64,000 nucleotides of DNA from an uncultured Methanobrevibacter sp. (GTDB taxonomy: Archaea; Methanobacteriota; Methanobacteria; Methanobacteriales; Methanobacteriaceae): NCBI RefSeq assembly GCF_900314695.1, contig NZ_OMWD01000008.1, positions 13,047 through 77,046 on the forward strand. The letters are read 5' to 3'. The position numbers and the translations under genes are program-made. Below, piece by piece: positions 51,841-61,010 of this stretch. Each line of letters begins with the position of its first letter. The first letter of the stretch is position 1. The notes under the pieces were generated by a model. It was not told where the DNA came from and ran no database searches. It was given only the letters and a program-made list of their open reading frames with translations.

Positions 51841-51857
51841 ATTTAATATTTTTTTTC

Positions 51858-52628
51858 ATGAAATTCAAAACTACTCCCTATCATTCAGATTTATTAAAGG
51901 ATACTGATAGGTTAGCTAGTTTCTATAATGCCATAATGGAATATGATGGCAATACTGAGCTTGCTTATGATTTAGGATGTGGGAGTGGCATTCTATCTTA
52001 TTTTTTAAGTTCTTATTTTGAAGAGATTGTTGCTTTGGAATTGGATTTTAAAGCTGCTAAATGTGCTAAAGAAAATTTGTCCGATTTTTCAAATATTGAA
52101 GTTATCAATGAAAATGTTATAGGATATGGTTTTGAAAAAAAGGCAGATCTAATAGTTTGTGAGATGATGGATACTGCATTAATTGATGAGGAGCAGGTAC
52201 CAGTTTTAAATTATGCCAAAAAGTTTCTAAAAGAAGATGGGCAGATTATACCGCGGGAAATTATTAATACTGTGGAACTAGTAAACTTGCAAAGAGACAA
52301 TGTTCATTGGGATGAAGATGGAGCAAAATATGAAGTGCTGTCTGATGCTGAAGTCTACTCAAAGTTTAATTTGCTTGATGATATAAATCCAAATTTTGAA
52401 AAAGAAATATCTATCAAATCTAAAAAGGATGGATTCGTTAACGGATTAAAAATAACCACATTTACAAAGCTTAATGATAATATAATTTGCGGTCCAACCC
52501 CTATGCTAAACCCACCCTTATTGATTCCATTGGAAAAACGATTTGTAAAAGGCAATGATTTTATAAATGTTAAATTAAAATATATTATGGGAAATGGAAT
52601 TGAAAGTATTCAAACAGAATACCTATAA
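51858..52628 (+). CDS. SAM-dependent methyltransferase (RNA methylase/PRMT-like)
   Basis: 256 residues. MKFKTTPYHSDLLKDTDRLASFYNAI, motif I LAYDLGCGSGILSYFLSSYF, VALELDFKAAKCAKENL and the LIVCEMMDTALIDEEQVPV segment resemble protein arginine methyltransferase-type enzymes, without the full double-E and THW set. Substrate unknown. It starts 18 bp after nikR. Confidence 0.85.
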   Translation: MKFKTTPYHSDLLKDTDRLASFYNAIMEYDGNTELAYDLGCGSGILSYFLSSYFEEIVALELDFKAAKCAKENLSDFSNIEVINENVIGYGFEKKADLIVCEMMDTALIDEEQVPVLNYAKKFLKEDGQIIPREIINTVELVNLQRDNVHWDEDGAKYEVLSDAEVYSKFNLLDDINPNFEKEISIKSKKDGFVNGLKITTFTKLNDNIICGPTPMLNPPLLIPLEKRFVKGNDFINVKLKYIMGNGIESIQTEYL

Positions 52629-52641
52629 TGATGGTGAAATA

Positions 52642-53124
52642 ATGTCTTTCGAATCTCAACTTGAGGGGTTTCTCTCAAATAGTGAAAAATTGATTGTTTT
52701 GGGTGTTGGTAATGACCTCAAATGTGATGATGGCGTGGGACCATTCATCATTAAAAGATTAAAGGAAGAAGATATTGAGGACGAAAATTTAATATTTATC
52801 AATGCTGAAACTGTTCCCGAAAATTTTACAGGCAAACTCCGAAAAGAGAATCCGACCCATATTATCATAGTGGATGCCTGTCTAATGAATGGAAACCCAG
52901 GGGATATGCAAATTGTAGATAAAGATGATTTTTCAAATATAGGTATTTCAACCCATTCCATGTCTTTATCCTATTTTGTTAAATATTTGGAAAAGGATAA
53001 TGATTTTAAAATAATTTTTGTAGGAATAGAACCTGAATCTTTAGATTATGGTGAAAACTTAACTGAGAATGTTGAAAAAACTGCTTTTGACTTTATTAAT
53101 ATATTAAAAGGGATTATATTATGA
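52642..53124 (+). CDS. Hydrogenase maturation protease (HycI family)
   Basis: 160 residues from the ATG at 52642; the upstream frame overlaps the methyltransferase and is not needed. VLGVGNDLKCDDGVGPFIIKRL and VDACLMNGNPGDMQIVD hold the conserved Asp pair (metal/nickel site), with ISTHSMSLSYFVKYL. These proteases clip the C-terminus of Ni-hydrogenase large subunits after nickel insertion. The stop overlaps the next ATG (ATGA). Confidence 0.9.
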   Translation: MSFESQLEGFLSNSEKLIVLGVGNDLKCDDGVGPFIIKRLKEEDIEDENLIFINAETVPENFTGKLRKENPTHIIIVDACLMNGNPGDMQIVDKDDFSNIGISTHSMSLSYFVKYLEKDNDFKIIFVGIEPESLDYGENLTENVEKTAFDFINILKGIIL

Positions 53125-54215
53125 AATTATTGTTTATTGGCTCAAGATTATATGATGACCTTGATTGGTATGTGAGAAGTAAGGGAATTGAAAGTGTACT
53201 TACAGAATCTAATGAAGATGCGATTAACTTGGATTTGCCTGACCAGGTTTTTATTGTTCCAAGGGGAATGGATGGTCCAAAACAGGTTGCACTGATGCAA
53301 AATGTTGATGCAATTGTCCCGTTGATTGGAATAGATCCGCCATTAATTGATGTTGCGCATATGAAAGAAGAAATTGAAAGCGAGTATAATATACCCGTCA
53401 TTGCTTCTGATGTAAGAGCTGTTGAGCTTACTTCCAACAAAATCAGAACCAAGAGCTTTTATGAAGAAATTGGAGTAGCTACTCCACAATATCAGATATT
53501 AAATAATCCTAATGAACTTAAAATGGATTTTCCTGTTGTTTTAAAACAGGGTGAAGGACAGGGTGGTAAGGATATTAAAGTTGCCCATTCAATTGATGAT
53601 GTTGAGGAATATTTTGAGGAATTCGACCAGGCGTTATGTGAAAAATTCGTTGAAGGGTCTGAAATTTCAATTGAAGTATTGGGATATGGTGGGGAATATG
53701 TTGCATTGCCTCCAATTTATAAGGGTGAAACCACTTTGGAAGGAACTCATCCATTAAATAAAGTTAAAACAGGACCTTGCATGGTTGAAGGATTGGATAA
53801 TAACTTAGTTCAACATACTGCTTATAAAATAGCTAAAAATTTGGATTCTGATGGAATTTTTGAAATGGATTTCATGTTTTCAAAAGAAACTCAGCAATTA
53901 TATGCAATTGAAGTTAATACTAGGCCTAATGGTACCAGATATTTGACCACTGCAACTTGTGGCATTAATTCATTGTGTGAATTAGTCAATATGGCTATTG
54001 GCGAGTTTTCAATATCTAAAATTTATGATAGTCTTGAATATTATTATTCAACTGAAATTCCAATAGGTAATTATGAAGGTCCTTCTCCAAAAGAACCTAT
54101 AAAGTCTTTTGAAGATAATGATTTTGTTGTTCATGGTCCTGAAGGTTATCAAAGAATAACTGCAAGGGCAGATTCCAAGGAAGGGCTCAAACAGCTAGTT
54201 GATAAATTGACATAA
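53121..54215 (+). CDS. CarB-like ATP-grasp ligase, probable pseudomurein pathway
   Basis: 364 residues. The N-terminal preATP-grasp Rossmann domain, PVVLKQGEGQGGKDIKVAHSIDDVEEYFEEF and YAIEVNTRPNGTRYL (metal-binding E and N) are the ATP-grasp core. CarB-like ATP-grasp genes sit next to MraY-like and Mur ligase genes in the pseudomurein clusters of Methanobacteriales, as here. It would join an acid to an amine in the peptide or precursor. Specific substrate unknown. Confidence 0.85.
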   Translation: MKLLFIGSRLYDDLDWYVRSKGIESVLTESNEDAINLDLPDQVFIVPRGMDGPKQVALMQNVDAIVPLIGIDPPLIDVAHMKEEIESEYNIPVIASDVRAVELTSNKIRTKSFYEEIGVATPQYQILNNPNELKMDFPVVLKQGEGQGGKDIKVAHSIDDVEEYFEEFDQALCEKFVEGSEISIEVLGYGGEYVALPPIYKGETTLEGTHPLNKVKTGPCMVEGLDNNLVQHTAYKIAKNLDSDGIFEMDFMFSKETQQLYAIEVNTRPNGTRYLTTATCGINSLCELVNMAIGEFSISKIYDSLEYYYSTEIPIGNYEGPSPKEPIKSFEDNDFVVHGPEGYQRITARADSKEGLKQLVDKLT

Positions 54216-54290
54216 TCTGTGTTATAAGTTATAATTATATACTATTATTAATAGATATCTTATTAATCTAATGATTTATTGTGTGGTAAA

Positions 54291-55361
54291 ATGAATAATA
54301 CGGATATGTTAATTCTTTTTTTAGTAACATTATGTGCTACAATATTCTTCACATGGTATGTAAAAAGAATATTTCTCCGAGCAAGGATTGCTGATAATCC
54401 TATAGTTAGTGAACATAGGCATAAGAGTGGTACTCCAACAATGGGTGGTGTTGCATTCTTATTTGCAATTTCTTTTGTAATTGCAGCATATTATCAAAAT
54501 ATTCCAATATTATTAGTTTCATTCATCATGCTTGCAGGCGGTATTGTTGGTCTTGTTGATGATTTGATTGGTCTTAAAGTTAAAGAAATTCAAAAGGTTG
54601 TTGTCAATACCTCTGATGAGGTTATTGCATTGGGGAGATTGGATGTTGAACCTGGAGAGGAAGTTCGTGTTGCAACTCCAAAAGCAAAAGCCGAAGTTGA
54701 TGACTTGCTTAAAGAGGGTAAAGTTGAAGTCATAGGTGAAGTTCCTATCAAAACAGAGCCTGAAGAGTTGGAAAAAATAGTGTGTCAGATTGTAATAGGA
54801 ATATTTTTCGCTCTTACTGGTATAGTAACAACTTTAGGTGGTTTTGAACTAGGTTTATTGGCTATTCCAGTAGTTATTATAGCCATTTTAGGTTGTATCA
54901 ATGCAGTTAATTTAATTGATGGGATGGATGGCTTAGCCGCAGGTATTGTTGGAATTGCATCAATTTTCTGTTGTGTTTACATTTACTTGTTTGGACATGC
55001 ATCTTTAATGCCTCCATTTTTAATATTGTCTGCTTTATGTTTAGGATTTTTAGTATTCAATAAATATCCCGCTTCTATTTTTATGGGTGACACTGGATCA
55101 TTCGTATTGGGAACAGGTTATGCTGCTGCAGTACTTGTCTGTGATATTCCCTATTTTGGAGTTCTAGCATTGGGTGTTCCAATTATTTCAGTTATTGTAA
55201 GCTTATTGCACAGGGCACATATAATCAAATTACCAGTAGAACCGCTACATCACACATTAAATCATTATGGAATGTCTGAAACAAAAATTGTATTGACTTA
55301 CTGGGGAGTTACATTATTATTGTGTGTAATAGGTATTCTTGCTAAGATGTACCTATTCTAA
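54291..55361 (+). CDS. MraY-like phospho-glycosyltransferase (GT4) with a soluble insert
   Basis: 356 residues from the ATG at 54291, with GTGGTAAA before it. About ten helices. GTPTMGGVAFLF, GLVDDLIGLK (D90, D91), NLIDGMDGLAAG, MGDTGSFVLGTGYAA and EPLHHTLNHYG are MraY/WecA motifs. Between residues about 97 and 162 a polar insert (KVVVNTSDEVIALGRLDVEP, EEVRVATPKAKAEVDDLLKEG) interrupts the first cytoplasmic loop; bacterial MraY has no such domain. Transfers a phospho-sugar precursor to a polyprenyl phosphate for cell-wall export. Confidence 0.9.
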   Translation: MNNTDMLILFLVTLCATIFFTWYVKRIFLRARIADNPIVSEHRHKSGTPTMGGVAFLFAISFVIAAYYQNIPILLVSFIMLAGGIVGLVDDLIGLKVKEIQKVVVNTSDEVIALGRLDVEPGEEVRVATPKAKAEVDDLLKEGKVEVIGEVPIKTEPEELEKIVCQIVIGIFFALTGIVTTLGGFELGLLAIPVVIIAILGCINAVNLIDGMDGLAAGIVGIASIFCCVYIYLFGHASLMPPFLILSALCLGFLVFNKYPASIFMGDTGSFVLGTGYAAAVLVCDIPYFGVLALGVPIISVIVSLLHRAHIIKLPVEPLHHTLNHYGMSETKIVLTYWGVTLLLCVIGILAKMYLF

Positions 55362-55380
55362 TTTTCTTTTTGGTGATAAT

Positions 55381-56811
55381 ATGGAAATTCAAGAATTGAC
55401 TGAAGCCATTGAAGGAAAACTCATTGGAAATGATGAATTCTTTTCAATTGATGGTTTTACAGGTAAATTTACTTTTTTAAATGATGCACATACTGGAGAT
55501 ATAGTAATAAGGCATTGGATCAATGATAAAGGTATTGAAATGGCATTTGATCAGAATATTGCCTGTTTGATTACTCAAAATCCAAAAGATGGCGCTATTG
55601 AAATGGCAGAACATTTAAATTTCCCATTGATAATTACAGATAAAATAGAATTGGCAAATGCATATGCATTATCATACACCATTAACAAATTCTCCCCAAA
55701 TTCGACAAACATTGTAATCACTGGAACAAACGGCAAATCAACTACATCACATTTAATTTATCATATTTTAAAAACTGCTGGCTTTAATGTATTTACCAAT
55801 ACAGATAGCGAATCGGAATTCAATACATTGATTGACCCGATGGTTTCTAAACTAATTGCTGATGAAGTTACAAAAAATGGGGAACTGGATTATCTGGTGA
55901 TTGAAGTATCTGAAGTTCAAGGTTGGCTTGGAAAATTGATGGAGCATCATGCAGCATTGATGAGCGAAGCAATCAACCCTAAAGTTGGAGTCATAACAAA
56001 CATTGCAATGGACCATATTGGTCTTGTAAATTCAATAGATGATGTGTTTAGGGAAATAACTGCTGTTCCAAAAGCTATTGGGGATGGTGTTTGTGTACTC
56101 AATCATGATGATGAATTGGTCATGAAATTGGATGCTGAAAACCCATTCTATACTTCAATGTCTCCATTAGATGAGGAAAATGCAGTTTATTATGATGGTG
56201 AAAAAATAATTCATCAAGGCAAAACACTCATGACTAAGGAAGAATTGCCATTCACAGGCAATCATTTCATTCAAAATATCTTATCAGCGATTGCATCATG
56301 TATCTCTTTGGGAATAGATGAAAATGATATAATTGTTGGTGTCAAATCGTATGAGGCTTTAAATAGACGTTTTGCTAAATTAAATGATGAACCTTTAATT
56401 TATGATGATTTTGCACATAATCCTGATGGAATTAAAGCTACTATTTCTGAAACAATCAAATTGCTTCCTCCAAATCAGACATTATATGTTGTATGTGCCA
56501 TCAGAGGGTCAAGGGGTGTTGAAATAAACCAATTGAATGTTGAGGCACTTGTGGAGTCTGTGGGGGACAATATGGAATTGATTTTATCTTCAAGCAATGA
56601 TGTTGTCAATGATTTAAATTTTGTTGAACAAGAAGAAAGAGAAGTATTTTTCAACACATTAAATCAAAATGATATTGATTTTATTCATTATGACAATTTA
56701 AAAGAATGTTTAAGTGAAACTTACAAAAAAGCGGGTAAAAATGATATCATATTATTAATAGGAGCTCAAGGAATGGATCCTGCCGAATCACTTTTAAAAG
56801 ATATTATATAA
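55381..56811 (+). CDS. Mur ligase family protein (pseudomurein peptide ligase)
   Basis: 476 residues from the ATG at 55381, preceded by TTTTTGGTGATAAT. The central P-loop VITGTNGKSTTSHLIYHILK, NIAMDHIGLVNSIDDVFREITAVPKAI and the C-terminal NRRFAKLNDEPLIYDDFAHNPDGIKATISE (the D-D-F-A-H-N-P motif) are those of MurC/D/E/F-type ligases. It adds an amino acid to the peptide of the pseudomurein precursor. It follows mraY-like by 20 bp; the three genes are one functional block. Confidence 0.9.
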   Translation: MEIQELTEAIEGKLIGNDEFFSIDGFTGKFTFLNDAHTGDIVIRHWINDKGIEMAFDQNIACLITQNPKDGAIEMAEHLNFPLIITDKIELANAYALSYTINKFSPNSTNIVITGTNGKSTTSHLIYHILKTAGFNVFTNTDSESEFNTLIDPMVSKLIADEVTKNGELDYLVIEVSEVQGWLGKLMEHHAALMSEAINPKVGVITNIAMDHIGLVNSIDDVFREITAVPKAIGDGVCVLNHDDELVMKLDAENPFYTSMSPLDEENAVYYDGEKIIHQGKTLMTKEELPFTGNHFIQNILSAIASCISLGIDENDIIVGVKSYEALNRRFAKLNDEPLIYDDFAHNPDGIKATISETIKLLPPNQTLYVVCAIRGSRGVEINQLNVEALVESVGDNMELILSSSNDVVNDLNFVEQEEREVFFNTLNQNDIDFIHYDNLKECLSETYKKAGKNDIILLIGAQGMDPAESLLKDII

Positions 56812-56893
56812 ATTTAAATATTATATTAACTTAATATAATAAATGAATAGTTTTATTCTTATAATAGAATATTCGATAAAAGAGGATATAAAC

Positions 56894-57349
56894 ATGTTTA
56901 TAAAGATTAGAAGAGACACATTAATAATTCTATTATTGGCATTTATTTTAATCTTTTGTGGTCGTTTAATCACTTATGTTGCATTTGCATCTTCTGATGA
57001 AGTAAATGATGGTATAGCTATTTCAGGAGTTATCATTAAAGGAAATGATATTGTTCCTGTAGATACTATCAGGTCTAATGTAATGCAATCTGGATTAAGG
57101 GATGGTAGTGTCATTTATGGTGATGTTTTAAAGACTTCAGTTAGGGAAGTCTCGCTGCAAGATGCTATTCAAACGGCACAAGAGTTCGCAACACGATCAA
57201 CAGTACCGGGTACTTCTGTAGAACCTATTACTGCTGCAGATGTTCAAGTAGATAAAAATACTGGTGTTGTTACTGTAACTGTTATTGAAGACTTTTCTTC
57301 TGTTGATATGGGTAATAAAACATCTAGTAGTTCTTCAGTAGGTGGGTAA
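56894..57349 (+). CDS. POTRA-like single-span membrane protein
   Basis: 151 residues from the ATG at 56894 (GAGGATATAAAC before it). One N-terminal helix (8-30), then an external domain with I-S-G-V-I-I-K-G-N-D-I-V-P-V-D-T-I-R-S-N-V-M-Q-S-G-L-R-D-G-S-V, which has the pattern of a POTRA fold as in FtsQ/BamA. The tail is Ser-rich. It is co-transcribed with the following secreted protein, whose GTG/TTG start overlaps or touches its stop. Confidence 0.6.
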   Translation: MFIKIRRDTLIILLLAFILIFCGRLITYVAFASSDEVNDGIAISGVIIKGNDIVPVDTIRSNVMQSGLRDGSVIYGDVLKTSVREVSLQDAIQTAQEFATRSTVPGTSVEPITAADVQVDKNTGVVTVTVIEDFSSVDMGNKTSSSSSVGG

Positions 57350-57350
57350 G

Positions 57351-58610
57351 TTGGATAAATTTAAAGTATCAATTGTATTTTTAATAATATTTCTAATGAC
57401 TATGAGTAGTGTCGCAGCTACCTGTAACATTATTATTATTACTGACCCTACTGGTAAGGATCCAAATGGAGCTGCGGCTGGAAGTATGTCATTTGCAGAA
57501 AACATGTTTCAATCAACATTTTTAATGTCTAAAAACAATCATTTTGCAGTGCTTTCCGGGGGTACCGGTAGTTCAGATACAAGGTTGGATTCAGTCATTG
57601 AAGCTGTTGCTAATTTAAACAATAATGTTTCTGCTGCTTCAGCTGCATCTATTGCATCTCAATATAATGGGGCTCGTCTGGTTGCAGGTGGTCCAAGCAT
57701 TGGTGCTGCTGTTGGTGGTTCTTTCGACGCTTATGTAATTACTGTTGATGATGCTAGTAATGATATTAAAGTTACTCCATACAGTAGTGGTGTTGCAACA
57801 TTGCAACCTGGTCAAAAAGGAGCTATTATTCACTTGAGGAACACCAATGGTAATCCATTGTATGGTACAGCAGATTCTGTACGTAAAGAAACTGCAATGA
57901 ATATTGGTAAAATGATTAGGGACGGTTATCCAGCAACCACTATCTTATCAGAAGCAATGGGTCAAGTGGCTAATGAATCTGGTGAAAAATACGGTGGTGG
58001 TGGAGTAAATCTAGTTTCTGGAATTTCAACTGAAGACATGTTTACTCCTCAGGAAATGAACCAAACGGGTTATCCTATGGATGAGGAATATTCCAAAGCT
58101 TGTCAAGATTGTGAATGGGCAATGGGATTCCCTGCTGCTGAAGCTTATGGTAGATGTCCTGTTTGTGGTGGAGAATTAAAAACAATATATGCATATCAGG
58201 CTTTAGGTGATGCTCTGACTGTTAGTTCGAATGCAGTTAGTGTTTCTGTTTACGGTAGTGATAAGCCGGGTTTAGCAGCAACAACCTCTGAAATTGTTGA
58301 ATCTTCTGTTGCTAAAAATGGTTATGATGCATCTGCAATTGCAGCGTCCATTAATAAAGCTATTAATAATGGTCTTTTAATGGGTGTTGACCATGTGGAA
58401 CCTAAGGATTTAAATGTAAAACAAGGTTCTAAAGCAGTTGGTGTTTATTTCAATGCACTTCCTGGAGATAGGTCATCTCCTGCATGGGATTTACCTATTG
58501 ATGGAAATATATTGAATATTTTAGGAAGTATTCAAACTGCTGTTGGTATCATCTTGATTTTGCTTGTTGTGTTCAGAAGTAGGTTATTGAAATCTTTCCA
58601 AAATAGGTGA
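57351..58610 (+). CDS. Exported zinc-ribbon protein, unknown function
   Basis: 419 residues from the TTG at 57351, since GGTGGGTAAG directly before it is a ribosome box; an in-frame GTG at 57342 is the alternative. Signal segment 5-24 (VSIVFLIIFLMTMSSVAATC). Then Ala/Gly/Ser-rich domains, a C-x-x-C ... C-P-V-C-G-G zinc ribbon (CQDCEWAMGFPAAEAYGRCPVCGG), and a C-terminal helix (about 393-412). Probably outside the cell, anchored by its last helix. Family unknown; conserved placement with the POTRA-like gene suggests a cell-envelope role. Confidence 0.65.
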   Translation: MDKFKVSIVFLIIFLMTMSSVAATCNIIIITDPTGKDPNGAAAGSMSFAENMFQSTFLMSKNNHFAVLSGGTGSSDTRLDSVIEAVANLNNNVSAASAASIASQYNGARLVAGGPSIGAAVGGSFDAYVITVDDASNDIKVTPYSSGVATLQPGQKGAIIHLRNTNGNPLYGTADSVRKETAMNIGKMIRDGYPATTILSEAMGQVANESGEKYGGGGVNLVSGISTEDMFTPQEMNQTGYPMDEEYSKACQDCEWAMGFPAAEAYGRCPVCGGELKTIYAYQALGDALTVSSNAVSVSVYGSDKPGLAATTSEIVESSVAKNGYDASAIAASINKAINNGLLMGVDHVEPKDLNVKQGSKAVGVYFNALPGDRSSPAWDLPIDGNILNILGSIQTAVGIILILLVVFRSRLLKSFQNR

Positions 58611-58635
58611 TTCACCTATTATTATTTTTTTTTAT
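58602..58635 (+). terminator. Terminator of the exported protein gene
   Basis: AATAGGTGA-T-TCACCTATT hairpin overlapping the stop codon, followed by TATTATTTTTTTTT. Confidence 0.65.
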
Positions 58636-58650
58636 TTATTGGGGATTATT

Positions 58651-59082
58651 ATGGCATTAATTTTAGTTAGAGGGGAGAATAATTCTAAATTACTTAATGC
58701 AATTGCAGATATGGAAAGGCATGGTAATTTAACATTGGTTTCAAAGCCTAAGGTTATCGATGCAAGTTTTGCAGATTCATTGGTTGAAAGTATTCTAAAC
58801 TCTAAACTCAGAACAAAATCTAATGTAGCTACTGCTTTTTTCGTTAAAGAGGATACTACATTAAGCATTATGCAAATAAAAAAAATTCATCCTCCGGCTC
58901 ATGTTGTAGTTGTGAGTAAGGAATATGGTGGTTATGATGAGTTACAATCATTATTGGAAACTGCCAAATCTTTCCAGGGATATCAGTCTCACAGAGCTGA
59001 AAATGAGGGGATGATTGATTATAAAATTAAAGGTAAAGGAAGACATATTAAAAATGAGAAATTGAATAGCTATGTTAAATAG
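58651..59082 (+). CDS. DUF356 protein
   Basis: 143 residues from the ATG at 58651 (an upstream TTG in frame is less likely). ALILVRGENNSKLLNAIADMERHGNLTL, DASFADSLVESILNSKLRTKSNVATAFFVKEDTTLSIMQIKKIHPPAHVVVVS match the methanogen-specific DUF356. No catalytic motif. Convergent with the MBF1-like gene. Confidence 0.85.
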   Translation: MALILVRGENNSKLLNAIADMERHGNLTLVSKPKVIDASFADSLVESILNSKLRTKSNVATAFFVKEDTTLSIMQIKKIHPPAHVVVVSKEYGGYDELQSLLETAKSFQGYQSHRAENEGMIDYKIKGKGRHIKNEKLNSYVK

Positions 59083-59087
59083 CTATT
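59065..59087. terminator. Bidirectional hairpin between convergent genes
   Basis: Perfect 9-bp stem AATAGCTAT / ATAGCTATT with 5-base loop, overlapping both stop codons. A TTTTCTTTT stretch follows rightward. Confidence 0.6.
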
Positions 59088-59574
59088 TTCTTTTAATTTT
59101 CATTATATTTCCTAATGTACGTTCACCTGATGAACTATTTACAAATTGATTCAAATCTACATTATCTACTTTTTCTAGTAATTTAATATTCAATGCTTTT
59201 TCTAGTTTTTTTGTGAGCTTTACATCAGGAGTCATTTTTCCGGTTTCAATTCTTGAAATGACTGAAACTCTTTCATTGATTTTTTTACCTAAATCTTCTC
59301 TTGACCAATCTTTTGCTTCTCTTGCTCTTCTAACGGTAATTTCGAAATCTTCAATTAATTCTTCAGAAGGTTCATCATTTCTTGAATAACTTTTGTTTCT
59401 AGTTGTGGTTGGTCTTTTTGATTTTTCTTGTTTTCTAAATTTTGGTTTAGGAGGTGCTTTTTGGATTTTTCCAAGTTTTGAACACTCTTTGCATACAACC
59501 ATAACTGATCCTTCAATTTTTGCCCTAATTGGATTATGTTCCGGCACTTCTTTACCACAAATTTCGCATTCCAT
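59083..59574 (-). CDS. Multiprotein bridging factor 1-type regulator (TIGR00270)
   Basis: 163 residues. N-terminal zinc ribbon MECEICGKEVPEH ... VVCKECSKLG (two C-x-x-C), a basic linker with RKQEKSKRPTTTRNKSY, and a C-terminal HTH (WSREDLGKKINERVSVISRIETGKMTPDVKLTKKLEKALNIKLL). Archaeal MBF1 binds the ribosome or TBP and is encoded beside PAN in many methanogens, as here. Confidence 0.93.
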   Translation of the reverse strand: MECEICGKEVPEHNPIRAKIEGSVMVVCKECSKLGKIQKAPPKPKFRKQEKSKRPTTTRNKSYSRNDEPSEELIEDFEITVRRAREAKDWSREDLGKKINERVSVISRIETGKMTPDVKLTKKLEKALNIKLLEKVDNVDLNQFVNSSSGERTLGNIMKIKRK

Positions 59575-59739
59575 ATTAATCAGTTTTCCTTTTTTAATTA
59601 ATTAATATTATATATTCAATAACTTATAAAATAATTGTTAGTACGAATTCAAATGAATACATTTAAATACTTTAAAGTTACTAATTGTTATTAAAGTAAC
59701 AATGAAATATAAATTAATAACTAACTGGAGATGATTCAC

Positions 59740-60996
59740 ATGGATAATTTTGACGATTTGGAAAATTCTTCTAAAGAACAATTAATAGAAAAAGTTGAAT
59801 CTCTACAAGATGAGGTTAATAATTTAAGAGAAGAAAAATCCAAAGCAAAAAGTAACTTAATGTGGAAAGTTAGGAAATTAGAAAAGGATAAAGTCCTAAT
59901 TGAAAATGAAAAAATTAGATTAGAAAGAGAAACTAAATCTTTACGTTCAGAAGTGGACAGGTTCAGATCACCTCCACTTGTATTAGCAACTATTACTGAA
60001 GTTTTAGATGATCACAGAATGACTGTTAAAAGTAGTACAGGACCTAGTTTCCTTGTTAATTATTCAAAATTTTTAGATGAAAAATTATTAGTTCCTGGCT
60101 CAAGAGTAGCCTTAAATCAACAAACATTTGGTATTGTGGAAGTTTTACCATCAGAAAAAGATGCAAATGTTTCTGGAATGGAAATTGAAACAAAACCAGA
60201 TATTACCTATGATAAAATCGGTGGTTTGGAAGAGCAAATTGTCGAAGTAAAAGAAACTGTTGAATTGCCTTTAACAGAGCCTGAATTATTTGAAAAAGTA
60301 GGTATCGAACCACCTAAAGGTATATTATTATATGGACCTCCTGGAACAGGTAAGACTTTACTTGCAAAAGCAGTAGCTAACGAAACCAATGCTACTTTTA
60401 TCAAGATTGTAGCTTCCGAATTTGTTAAAAAATATATTGGGGAAGGTGCAAGACTTGTCCGTGAAGTATTCGAATTGGCTAAAGAAAAGGCTCCAGCTAT
60501 CATATTCATAGATGAACTTGATGCTGTTGCAGCTAAAAGGCTTAAAAGTTCCACCAGTGGTGATAGAGAAGTACAACGTACTTTAATGCAATTACTTGCA
60601 GAACTTGATGGTTTTGAATCAAGAGGAGATATCGGAATTATTGGTGCTACCAATAGGCCAGATATATTAGACCCTGCATTATTGCGTCCTGGTCGTTTTG
60701 ATAGATTCATTGAAGTTCCTCTTCCAAACATTGACGGAAGAAAAGAAATTCTTAAAATCCATACTAAAAACATGTCATTAGATGAAGAAGCAGACATTGA
60801 TATTCTCGCTGATTTGACTGATGAGCTTTCCGGTGCTGATTTAAAAGCAGTATGTACTGAAGCAGGTATGTTTGCAATTCGTGATAAACGTGAAAAAGTT
60901 ACTGTAGCTGACTTTATGGATGCTATTGATAAAGTGATGAGTAAAACCAAAGAAGACGAATTGTTCAAAACTGAAGCCGGAGTAATGTTCGGTTAA
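59740..60996 (+). CDS. pan: Proteasome-activating nucleotidase
   Basis: 418 residues from the ATG at 59740; the GGAG box overlaps the ATG at 59731, so the later start is preferred. Coiled coil (about 10-75), OB domain (75-140), then AAA+: GPPGTGKTLLAKAVA, IIFIDELDAVAAKR, GATNRPDILDPALLRPGRFDRFIEVPLP. It unfolds proteins for the 20S proteasome. The C-terminus ends V-M-F-G, so the gate-opening HbYX motif is here Hb-Phe-X. Confidence 0.96.
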   Translation: MDNFDDLENSSKEQLIEKVESLQDEVNNLREEKSKAKSNLMWKVRKLEKDKVLIENEKIRLERETKSLRSEVDRFRSPPLVLATITEVLDDHRMTVKSSTGPSFLVNYSKFLDEKLLVPGSRVALNQQTFGIVEVLPSEKDANVSGMEIETKPDITYDKIGGLEEQIVEVKETVELPLTEPELFEKVGIEPPKGILLYGPPGTGKTLLAKAVANETNATFIKIVASEFVKKYIGEGARLVREVFELAKEKAPAIIFIDELDAVAAKRLKSSTSGDREVQRTLMQLLAELDGFESRGDIGIIGATNRPDILDPALLRPGRFDRFIEVPLPNIDGRKEILKIHTKNMSLDEEADIDILADLTDELSGADLKAVCTEAGMFAIRDKREKVTVADFMDAIDKVMSKTKEDELFKTEAGVMFG

Positions 60997-61010
60997 TTTT
61001 AATAATATAA

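Noticed and set aside
60207..60968. 253-residue leftward ORF inside pan
   Set aside because: Antisense of a highly conserved AAA+ ATPase; Ser-rich composition reflects complement codons, not a protein family.
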